Shown here: one piece after another, positions 35,944-42,239 of the stretch
How the letters are laid out: each line of letters starts with the position of its first letter
Position numbering within the stretch: position 1 is the first letter of the stretch
Translations under genes and position numbers: made by a program
The notes under the pieces: model-generated
Told to the model about the DNA's origin: nothing
The model's database searches: none
What the model saw: only the letters and a program-made list of their open reading frames with translations
Assembly (NCBI GenBank): GCA_016218155.1
Contig: JACREQ010000035.1
Span: 1 to 57,283, forward strand
From: Bacteroidia bacterium
GTDB lineage: Bacteria; Bacteroidota; Bacteroidia; Bacteroidales; GWA2-32-17
DNA length: 57,283 nt
Reading direction: 5' to 3'

Positions 35944-36369
35944 TTAATGTTTTCGTATAATAGAATTAGAAGAGTTGCCATTGTTGTCTATGTAACGGAC
36001 TTCATAATCGAAATCAATAGGGTTAACATTTAAAATCTCAATTTTGGCATCACCATTAATATGATTAAAATTAAAGTTTGAATTATTATTTCCTGTTTTA
36101 TTCACAGTGTAATCGTGCAAAATATTACCATTCTCCAAAGACTTTATTTTAATTTTAAAACCGGAAATGTTTTGCAAAGAAATTATTTTACCTACTTTAA
36201 TTTCAACATTATAAATCGTATCGGTTTGGTTAAGCACTTCACCTGTTGGCGTGTAAATTACGTCAAAAGTAGTATCGCTAATTTGTTGATTATTGTTAGT
36301 GTTATTTTGAGCCTCTATGTAAAGACTAAATAATATCAGAATTGCACATAATATTCCTTTAACTATCAT
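35944..36369 (-). CDS. Small secreted protein of unknown function, first gene of the Rhs operon
   Basis: A 141-residue protein with a signal peptide (1-20, ending LYIEAQ). The mature part is a single beta-rich domain (about 35-141: TIYNVEIKVGKIISLQ, FKIKIKSLENGN, IEILNVNPIDFDYEVRYID), of an Ig/PKD-like character. No T9SS tail. It is two bases before the DNRLRE gene. A strong terminator-shaped element ends 15 bases before its ATG, which leaves no room for a separate promoter, so the transcript probably reads through that element. Confidence 0.65.
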   Translation of the reverse strand: MIVKGILCAILILFSLYIEAQNNTNNNQQISDTTFDVIYTPTGEVLNQTDTIYNVEIKVGKIISLQNISGFKIKIKSLENGNILHDYTVNKTGNNNSNFNFNHINGDAKIEILNVNPIDFDYEVRYIDNNGNSSNSIIRKH

Positions 36370-36384
36370 AAACTTTTTTAAAAC

Positions 36385-36410
36385 AAAAAAAAGCCTTATT
36401 TATAAAAGGC
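36385..36410 (-). terminator. Terminator-shaped hairpin 15 bases before the Rhs operon's first start codon
   Basis: On the minus strand GCCTT-TTATAAAT-AAGGC is followed by eight Ts. The T run ends at 36385; the first ATG of the operon is at 36369. No promoter fits in between, so either this is a leader attenuator, or the promoter overlaps the hairpin and it merely ends transcription from upstream. Confidence 0.55.
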
Positions 36411-36436
36411 AGAAGAGTTTTTAATAAAATTACTTT

Positions 36437-36486
36437 AACGTTCGTTTTTGAATTTGAACGTAGGTGATTTGCATTTGAACGTCGTA
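36437..36486 (-). promoter_or_regulatory. Three-copy ACGTT direct-repeat array (copy A)
   Basis: Minus-strand ACGTT cores at 36482, 36461 and 36441 (starts 20 and 21 bases apart), two of them within ACGTTCAAAT. The spacing is that of LytTR regulator sites (about two helix turns), and nACGTTnAA matches 7 or 8 of 9 positions of the family consensus. It stands in front of the Rhs operon leader. Confidence 0.5.
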
Positions 36487-36627
36487 TTTTTGAAAATTGA
36501 AAAATGAGATTTCTGAACCTACACCAGACTATTTTGATATTTTTCTGCGTATTTTAGCTGAAAAGTTAATTTTATTAAAAAAACAAGAAAACTCTTGTTC
36601 GATTTTTTTGAAAATTCATAACAAAAT

Positions 36628-36663
36628 AAAAAAGAGATTACTTTTTAAGGCAATCTCTTTTTT
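36628..36663 (-). terminator. Terminator of the S74 fibre gene
   Basis: A 12-bp perfect stem, AAAAAAGAGATT paired with AATCTCTTTTTT around a 12-base loop, begins 21 bases after the fibre gene's stop codon. It has T runs on both strands and could also act in the other direction. The corresponding site in copy B is degenerate. Confidence 0.75.
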
Positions 36664-36684
36664 GAAGCTTGATATGGGCCTTTC

Positions 36685-38430
36685 TTAGTTTCTAATCATT
36701 TTTTTAGTGTCTATGGTTTTATCATTTATAATAATGCTGTATGAATAAATCCCTAAAGCAAGATTCTCGGCATTTACATTCATATTACCGTAGCCTTTGG
36801 ATGTAATTTCTGTTCTATTCATTTCCTTTCCGTACATATCATAAAATACAATGAAAGTTTTTCCGTTTGAATTTTCAGGGATAAAATAACGAATTACAGT
36901 TTTCTCTCCAAATGGATTGGGTTCGTTCTGGTAAAGTATGGTCTGATTGTTATTAGATAATTTAACCTGTAACGTTGTTAGGGATTCTTCTTGGTAATTT
37001 ATTTGTCCTGTTGTTTGCAAACTTGCAATTTTTGTCTGTAGTTCTTCAATCATTTTTTGTTGTTCTTGTACAGCTTTTACTAATGGAACTACAAATGAGG
37101 CATAAACTAAAGAATAATTGTCATTATTGTCAAATGGTACATGAACAGCATCAAATGTAAATCCACATTCTTTGGCAGCTTGTTCTACTTCCTGAGCTAT
37201 AAATCCTGTATGAACTGTGCTTAAAGATTGCGTTCTTGAATTTTTACTGACATTCATACTATCTGATTTATCCGAAGAATTCTTCAAAAGGAAATCATCC
37301 AACTTTTGTAAATCTAACTGATAATTAACCGGACGTAGTTTCTTTATGAATTCTATTCCTTTTACTTCTTCTTTAACATTGACTTTAAATCGTCCATCTG
37401 AAAAAGTTGTCCAACCTACATAACCACCAATTTGCCCACCATTAGTAGCGTAGTTTGTATGTCCAATTACAATTTTCCTACTTGCATTAGTTTTTGCGCC
37501 AAATCCAAATGCACCGCAATTACTTAAATTATTTGCAGTGGCATCAGCACCATATCCAATAAAAGTATTTGAATCGGTCGCTATAGTTGTAAATCCTGCA
37601 TAATAACCAAATGCTGTATTATATTTTCCAGTAGTATTTGAATAACCGGCATAGCTTCCACTATAAGTATTGCTGTTGCCTGAAGTATTAGAATATCCAG
37701 ATTTCCATCCACTAAATGTATTAAAATTACCAGTGTTCGGAAATCCCGCCATAAATCCTATAAACGTATTATAATTGGCTGTTGTTCCATTATAACCTGC
37801 TTGTATACCCATATATGTATTTTGTGAACCTGTTGTATTATTATTTCCAGATTGATACCCTGAAAATAAATTATAATTTCCAGATGTATTTGAAAGCCCA
37901 CTATTAGAACCTATAAAAGTGTTATAACTGGCTGTGTTAGCATTACCAGATTGGTATCCTGAAAAAGTATTGTAACTTCCACTCACTATAGAATATCCAG
38001 AACGATAACCTGAAGTAGTATTATAATTACCTGTTCTATTGTTTTTCAAAGTTTCATGACCTATAGCAGTATTTTTAATTCCTGTAGTATCGCTGAAAAG
38101 TGAATAATTTCCTACTCCAACATTATAACTGTCAGCTGAGTCAGAAAAAGCTTGCGTATAAAGTGCCCTATATCCAACAGCAACATTTTCTGTACCACCT
38201 ATATTTTGGTATCCTGCTTCATGACCTATAAAAGTATTATGCCTAGCCCAATTGCTATTACCTGCCCCACAACCAACTAAAGTACTATTTGTACCCATTG
38301 TACCAGCAGCAGGTGTACAATTATTAGTCCCTGTGCCACTTAAAGTAGTAGTCTGGCTTTTTACAATAAAACTACTGAAAGCGAATAAAACCGTCAAGAC
38401 GATTGTCAATTTAATAGAAGTTGTTTTCAT
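36685..38430 (-). CDS. Fibre-like protein with S74 intramolecular chaperone and T9SS type A tail
   Basis: A 581-residue protein with a signal peptide (ending FIVKSQ). Residues about 50-315 form some ten repeats of about 22-24 residues of the NTFIGYxAGYSNTTG type, as in YadA-like heads and phage tail fibres. The segment TTFSDGRFKVNVKEEV with Ser344 starts a Peptidase_S74 domain (about 344-455; next FIKKLRPVNYQL, HTGFIAQEVEQAA, YASFVVPLVKAVQEQQKM, a coiled coil). A T9SS type A tail (about 497-581: ILYQNEPNPFGEKTVIRYFI ... KMIRN) ends the protein. S74 domains drive trimer folding and then cut themselves off before the Ser; here that would release the T9SS tail as well. Probably a surface fibre. 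Confidence 0.87.
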   Translation of the reverse strand: MKTTSIKLTIVLTVLFAFSSFIVKSQTTTLSGTGTNNCTPAAGTMGTNSTLVGCGAGNSNWARHNTFIGHEAGYQNIGGTENVAVGYRALYTQAFSDSADSYNVGVGNYSLFSDTTGIKNTAIGHETLKNNRTGNYNTTSGYRSGYSIVSGSYNTFSGYQSGNANTASYNTFIGSNSGLSNTSGNYNLFSGYQSGNNNTTGSQNTYMGIQAGYNGTTANYNTFIGFMAGFPNTGNFNTFSGWKSGYSNTSGNSNTYSGSYAGYSNTTGKYNTAFGYYAGFTTIATDSNTFIGYGADATANNLSNCGAFGFGAKTNASRKIVIGHTNYATNGGQIGGYVGWTTFSDGRFKVNVKEEVKGIEFIKKLRPVNYQLDLQKLDDFLLKNSSDKSDSMNVSKNSRTQSLSTVHTGFIAQEVEQAAKECGFTFDAVHVPFDNNDNYSLVYASFVVPLVKAVQEQQKMIEELQTKIASLQTTGQINYQEESLTTLQVKLSNNNQTILYQNEPNPFGEKTVIRYFIPENSNGKTFIVFYDMYGKEMNRTEITSKGYGNMNVNAENLALGIYSYSIIINDKTIDTKKMIRN

Positions 38431-38515
38431 ATTTATTTGCTTTGTTAAATGAATTTATTTACGATAGCAAATAAATGACATAATTGAAGGTATTAATATG
38501 TTTTAGTTACTTTTT

Positions 38516-38815
38516 ACTTTAACGTTGCATTTTGAATTTAAGCGTAGGCTTTTTGAATTCTAACGTAGTACTTTTAATAATTGAGAAATAGAATTTCTGA
38601 TCTTTTGTTAGAATATTTTTTTGTTTTCTGCGTATTTTAACTGAAAAGTTAATTTATTAGAAAAGTTCCTTTTTCTATTTATCTATAATTAACAACAAAG
38701 TAAAAGGGACTACTTCTTAAACCTATCTTTTTTATATTTAATTTGACTTAAGTCTTTCTTAATTTTTAATTATTTCTTAGTATCTTTGGTCATTATCATT
38801 ATATATAATGTACTT
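38516..38815 (-). repeat. Duplicated 3'-end plus intergenic region, copy B
   Basis: The partner of 36432-36740, lying upstream of the fibre gene. It includes an ACGTT-type array (38521-38570) with the same 20- and 21-base spacing, a decayed gene-end hairpin (about 38700-38735) and a degenerate gene end. Tandem duplication of a [fibre gene + downstream region] unit and loss of one gene explains it. Confidence 0.6.
38521..38570 (-). promoter_or_regulatory. Three-copy ACGTT direct-repeat array (copy B)
   Basis: Minus-strand cores ACGTT, ACGCT and ACGTT ending at 38562, 38541 and 38521, spaced 21 and 20 bases exactly as in copy A. The array lies about 90 bases before the fibre gene start, so this gene and the Rhs operon are probably regulated together. 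Confidence 0.5.
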
Positions 38816-38820
38816 ATTAT
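38759..38820 (-). pseudogene. Remnant 3' end of a lost fibre-gene paralogue
   Basis: On the minus strand, TAA at 38759-38761 is preceded by codons that align with the last 20 or so codons of the fibre gene (T-K-D-T-K-K-x-I-K-N versus KTIDTKKMIRN), with a one-base frame change. Upstream of about 38820 the similarity ends. It is a decayed tail without function. Confidence 0.45.
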
Positions 38821-39143
38821 TCATTAATATAAATGTTTCACTAATGTTTCACCGAGCTAATATTGACTTCGTTTATGTTTTGACAACGTGTTTGTTATCA
38901 TGACAAATTCGAATCCAGTACAGCTCACATTCATTTCATCAATTAAATAATCTCTGAAAGTTTTATGTGCATTTGCTTTTGTGTCTGCACTGTGTTATAA
39001 ACAAAGCACATACAATAACGTGAATTCAAATAAGAAAACGATGTTATTCTACCTCGTAAAAGTAACAAAGCTATGCGTTCTTATATTTTATATTGAACTC
39101 ACTTAAATATATTAACATTGTGTAAATATTTTAATTATTTTTA
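38821..39143. other. Intergenic region without recognised gene
   Basis: About 320 bases between the fibre-gene remnant and the cytochrome c gene. It holds a tandem pair of an 11-base element (AATGTTTCACT, 38832-38853) and a 45-codon open frame without start on the minus strand (38857-38994). It marks the border between the T9SS/Rhs region and the nitrate cluster. I see no tRNA, terminator or insertion sequence end. Confidence 0.4.
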
Positions 39144-40064
39144 TTATTTTGAATTTCTTGTTTTTGATTTTCTTTTTAAACGCAGCAACTGAAAAATAAC
39201 ATATAATATACATCCAATAACAATTAGAACAACTGTTGAATAAGAAATAGTGAGCCATAACGGCGCTTTGCTAACAACGTTCCATAATGCTCTGTTTTCA
39301 TTAAGTGGTGGATTGTTGGTTGGAATTCCAATTTGCATCTCAATTGTATCTTGAGTTTCACCAAATTGCTTTTCATCTGTTATTCTGATAATAAAAATAA
39401 CATTTCCTGTTTGGTCTCCACGAATATTTTTTGGTAAATTAAAAGTATTAGGACCTGCAGAATCAGTATTCACTGTTTTTCCAATTTGCATATCTCCAAA
39501 ATATCTTTTAACAAATAATGAAACTTCTGCATCAGAAATTGGAATGTTATTTCCATTTAACGTACCGATTGCTTTTAATAACATTCTACTACTATCTTGT
39601 AAATACATTAGTTCAATATTCGTAACACAACCCTTACAACCTGAAGACGGAGCACTAAGGGGTGGCTGAGCATATGCATCATTAAAACTTCGTAAATATG
39701 AAATTAATTTCCATCGCTCCTCTTCTTTTAATACATTCTTAAATGAAGGCATTAATCCTCTACCCATTGTTATCTTAAAAAAAAGTTCTCCGTCAAGTTG
39801 CTTCTGAACTTTATCAGTTGAAAGATCTCCAGGAGAAGGATTTAATTTTGCAAAATTTTCTTTTCCAGGTATACCATGACAAGATTGGCATGTTTTTAAA
39901 TAAATTGCCTCACCATCAGAAACTGAAACCTGTGAGAATTTAAACGAACTTGTTTTTTTCTTTTTATTATCAGGAACAATCCAAACCTGTGCAAATGAAT
40001 TGTAAACTAAACAAATTGTAAATACAATTAATAAAATAGCCGATCTGCTTAAAATCTTTTTCAT
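39144..40064 (-). CDS. Membrane-anchored monohaem cytochrome c
   Basis: A 306-residue protein with a signal peptide (ending YNSFAQ) and a class I cytochrome c domain: CQSCH (C59, C62, H63) and a candidate Met ligand in GLMPSF (M105). After a linker with SGCKGC, a region of beta strands (about 150-255) follows, and a C-terminal transmembrane helix (about 270-295) with a basic end anchors it in the inner membrane with the haem in the periplasm. It is 133 bases after the Tat ferredoxin gene in the same direction. It probably passes electrons between the NrfD/ferredoxin module and the nitrate reductase or another acceptor. Confidence 0.82.
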   Translation of the reverse strand: MKKILSRSAILLIVFTICLVYNSFAQVWIVPDNKKKKTSSFKFSQVSVSDGEAIYLKTCQSCHGIPGKENFAKLNPSPGDLSTDKVQKQLDGELFFKITMGRGLMPSFKNVLKEEERWKLISYLRSFNDAYAQPPLSAPSSGCKGCVTNIELMYLQDSSRMLLKAIGTLNGNNIPISDAEVSLFVKRYFGDMQIGKTVNTDSAGPNTFNLPKNIRGDQTGNVIFIIRITDEKQFGETQDTIEMQIGIPTNNPPLNENRALWNVVSKAPLWLTISYSTVVLIVIGCILYVIFQLLRLKRKSKTRNSK

Positions 40065-40196
40065 TAAATTAATTTTTTATTAAAAGGTTCAATTGGAATT
40101 TACCAAATATTATTTTTTTTTATTTGTACTGTAGAATTTTGAATACCTATAAAAATCATATCTGTATGCATATTATTATTTGCATCAATTTCATAA

Positions 40197-41153
40197 TCAT
40201 ATATGTTCTTTAAAATTTTTAAGTAATTCTTCCGGGAAAGGCTGTGTTCTGTTTTTAGCAGGTAAATAATAAACCCTTGTTTCTGTTCCCAATTCGGGCA
40301 TTAAACGATACCCACCATTATCTTCCAATAATTTTCCTAACTGAACTGTTTCTTGTGTAGTACCATTTGTTACTGCATCTTCATTTTCATCCCCAAAATA
40401 ATACACACCATTAGGACAAGCGGAAACACAGTACGGCAGTTTACCTTCTCTACAACGATCGGCACTAAACAAACATTTGCTTACAGTTCCTTTTTTCTGA
40501 GGAACATTTTTTTCTACATCGTAAGGAATATCTTTATCTTCTTCTGATTTTAATGGCTCGGTCCAGTTGAAAATTCTTGCACTGTAAGGACACGCAGCCA
40601 TACAAAATCTACAACCAATACACCTTTCATTATCAATTAATACAATTCCATCTTGTCTTTTAAATGTTGCATCAACAGGGCAAACCGAAACACAAGGTGG
40701 ATTATCACAATGCTGACACATCTTTGGCATAAAAAAAGCTCCGGTTTCTTTTGACTCTTTTATTTGCAATACATTAATATGATGTTGTTCGGGCTTTAAA
40801 TGATGAGCCTCCTGACAAGCACTCATGCATTTTCTTGCATTTTTACATTTAGATAAGTCTATTACCATTGTCCATCTTCTACCTTTAATGCCTTCTCTTC
40901 CTCTTTTTTGAAGCTCTGTTAATGGCTTGTATTTTTCCGTATTTACTTTTATTATTTCATTTTTATCTACCTCAACAAGTTCATTATTAATTGTAAGTAC
41001 TTTAATTTTTTCTCCGGATTTTTTTTTCTTTTCTGTAGAATTAGCAGCAAAAACTGCTGCACTGCCTAAAACAGCACCGGAGCCTATAAAAAAGAAAGTT
41101 CTTAAAAAATTTCTTCTACTCTCTTTGCTCGAATTGCTTTCATTTGTTTCCAT
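40197..41153 (-). CDS. Tat-exported four-cluster ferredoxin (NrfC/DmsB type)
   Basis: A 318-residue protein. The twin-arginine signal is RRNFLRTFFF (13-22). Cysteine groups for four [4Fe-4S] clusters follow: CKNARKCMSAC; MCQHCDNPPCVSVCP; RCIGCRFCMAACPY; and KCLFSADRCREGKLPYC...C. This is the arrangement of the electron-transfer subunits of NrfC, DmsB, PsrB and HybA. The Tat signal places it on the periplasmic side. No catalytic subunit is next to it, but an NrfD-type membrane partner is encoded at 51589 and the genes form one cluster divided by a divergent promoter region, so the pair probably makes a menaquinol dehydrogenase. Confidence 0.85.
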   Translation of the reverse strand: METNESNSSKESRRNFLRTFFFIGSGAVLGSAAVFAANSTEKKKKSGEKIKVLTINNELVEVDKNEIIKVNTEKYKPLTELQKRGREGIKGRRWTMVIDLSKCKNARKCMSACQEAHHLKPEQHHINVLQIKESKETGAFFMPKMCQHCDNPPCVSVCPVDATFKRQDGIVLIDNERCIGCRFCMAACPYSARIFNWTEPLKSEEDKDIPYDVEKNVPQKKGTVSKCLFSADRCREGKLPYCVSACPNGVYYFGDENEDAVTNGTTQETVQLGKLLEDNGGYRLMPELGTETRVYYLPAKNRTQPFPEELLKNFKEHI

Positions 41154-41168
41154 TTCAAAACAGTTTAG

Positions 41169-41186
41169 TGTTAGATATCAGTAACA
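41169..41186. promoter_or_regulatory. Inverted repeat TGTTA-N8-TAACA in the divergent promoter region
   Basis: A perfect 5-bp inverted repeat with an 8-base spacer that contains GATATC. It lies 16 bases upstream of the Tat ferredoxin start and 147 bases upstream of the cytochrome c start. Size and symmetry suit a dimeric regulator, possibly of the Crp/Fnr class, but the sequence is not a textbook Fnr box (TTGAT-N4-ATCAA). Confidence 0.35.
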
Positions 41187-41218
41187 TATAAATTAAATAA
41201 AAAATATTTATAAAAAAC

Positions 41219-41250
41219 TTTGCAAGTATAATAAATAATTCTAATATTTG
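41219..41250 (+). promoter_or_regulatory. Predicted promoter of the nar operon
   Basis: TTTG (41219-41222) is followed after 20 bases by AATATTTG (41243-41250), close to the Bacteroidota consensus TTTG-N19-TAnnTTTG with one mismatch in the second box. Transcription from about 41257 would leave a leader of some 75 bases before ATG 41333. Confidence 0.45.
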
Positions 41251-41332
41251 CGTAATTAAATACTATAATTATTCTATTATTTTTAACATTTATAATTTCC
41301 TCTATTAAAAATTAAAAAAAACGGAAATAGAA

Positions 41333-42208
41333 ATGAATATACTGAAACGAAAAAAACAAAGAATAGTGAAAATAAAACAAAAACTTATTCTGCTATTTAA
41401 TATTATCTTTTTTGGAGTTATTCCAATAAACATATATTCTCAGGATTCAGAGGCTATTTTTAAAAAGGCATGTGCATCATGCCATACAATAGGTGGTGGA
41501 CGACTAGTTGGTCCGGATTTGCAGGGAATTACCTTAAAAAGAGACAATAATTGGCTTGTGAAATTTATTACTAATTCACAATCATTAATAAATAGCGGTG
41601 ATGCTGATGCTGTTTCAATAGCAGCTGAATACAATAATTCAGTTATGCCACCTGCCACAATTTCAGAAGGTGAAATAAATTCAATAATTTCTCTGATTGA
41701 CTCAAAAGGCAGTGGTGGACCAAAAAAGAAAACTGTTGATTATCTATTAAAAGCAACTTCAGAAAATGTAACCAAGGGGTACTATTTATTTACAGGTAGA
41801 AAGAGATTTAAAAATAACGGGCCTACTTGCATTTCTTGTCACACAGTAAATTGTATTGGAAACGGTGGTCTTCTTGCAAAAGATCTTACGTTATCTTATA
41901 ATACCATGAAAGGAGAAGGAATTAAAGCCCTTCTTGAGTCACCCGCATTTCCGGCAATGTTAAATGCATATTCTAATAATAAACTAGAAGAAAATGAAAT
42001 CTATAATCTTGCAGCTTTCTTAAGATCAACAGCAACTTATAAAATTCCATCAAAATATTACGAACCAAAAATCGCAAATAAATTTTACTTATTTGGAATA
42101 ACAGGATTTTTGTTTTTTGTATTGTTATTTTATGCAGGCTGGCATTTCAGAAAAAGAAAAAGTGTTAATTACGATATTTTAAAGCGACAACTTAATACTG
42201 AAAAATAA
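41333..42208 (+). CDS. Membrane-anchored dihaem cytochrome c of the nitrate reductase operon
   Basis: A 291-residue protein with an N-terminal export segment (about 17-35) and two cytochrome c domains: CASCH (C47, C50, H51) with a candidate Met ligand in SVMPPA (M105), and CISCH (C166, C169, H170). A C-terminal transmembrane helix (about 252-272) has a basic cytoplasmic end. A dihaem cytochrome c in front of narG recalls NarC of Thermus, which links NarI or a quinol dehydrogenase to other electron carriers. It is 31 bases before narG and starts the operon. Confidence 0.85.
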   Translation: MNILKRKKQRIVKIKQKLILLFNIIFFGVIPINIYSQDSEAIFKKACASCHTIGGGRLVGPDLQGITLKRDNNWLVKFITNSQSLINSGDADAVSIAAEYNNSVMPPATISEGEINSIISLIDSKGSGGPKKKTVDYLLKATSENVTKGYYLFTGRKRFKNNGPTCISCHTVNCIGNGGLLAKDLTLSYNTMKGEGIKALLESPAFPAMLNAYSNNKLEENEIYNLAAFLRSTATYKIPSKYYEPKIANKFYLFGITGFLFFVLLFYAGWHFRKRKSVNYDILKRQLNTEK

Positions 42209-42239
42209 TAATTTCCCATACCTATTAATAATAAAAAAG

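Larger units (their letters stand above)
36432..36740 (-). repeat. Duplicated 3'-end plus intergenic region, copy A
   Basis: This stretch aligns with 38516-38815 over about 300 bases with scattered changes and a total length difference of about 10 bases. Shared landmarks are the ACGTT array, TTCTGCGTATTTTA-CTGAAA, the gene-end hairpin and the last codons of the fibre gene. Copy A contains the live 3' end (36685-36740) and terminator of the fibre gene. Confidence 0.6.

Noticed and set aside
36497-36688. Plus-strand open frame of 63 codons in the region between the Rhs operon and the fibre gene
   Set aside because: It lies in the duplicated intergenic DNA and across the fibre-gene terminator, the frame is not preserved in the other copy (38516-38815), and the translation shows no domain.
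37300-38300. Regular DNA periodicity of about 66-72 bases that could be taken for a CRISPR or satellite array
   Set aside because: The period is explained by the 22-24 residue repeats of the fibre protein; the DNA repeats are imperfect, in frame, and without unique spacers.
38857-38994. Minus-strand 45-codon frame that reads protein-like (AHKTFRDYLIDEMNVSC and following)
   Set aside because: It has no start codon near its beginning, no neighbour coupling and no recognised family. It may be a fragment of a lost gene but cannot be supported.
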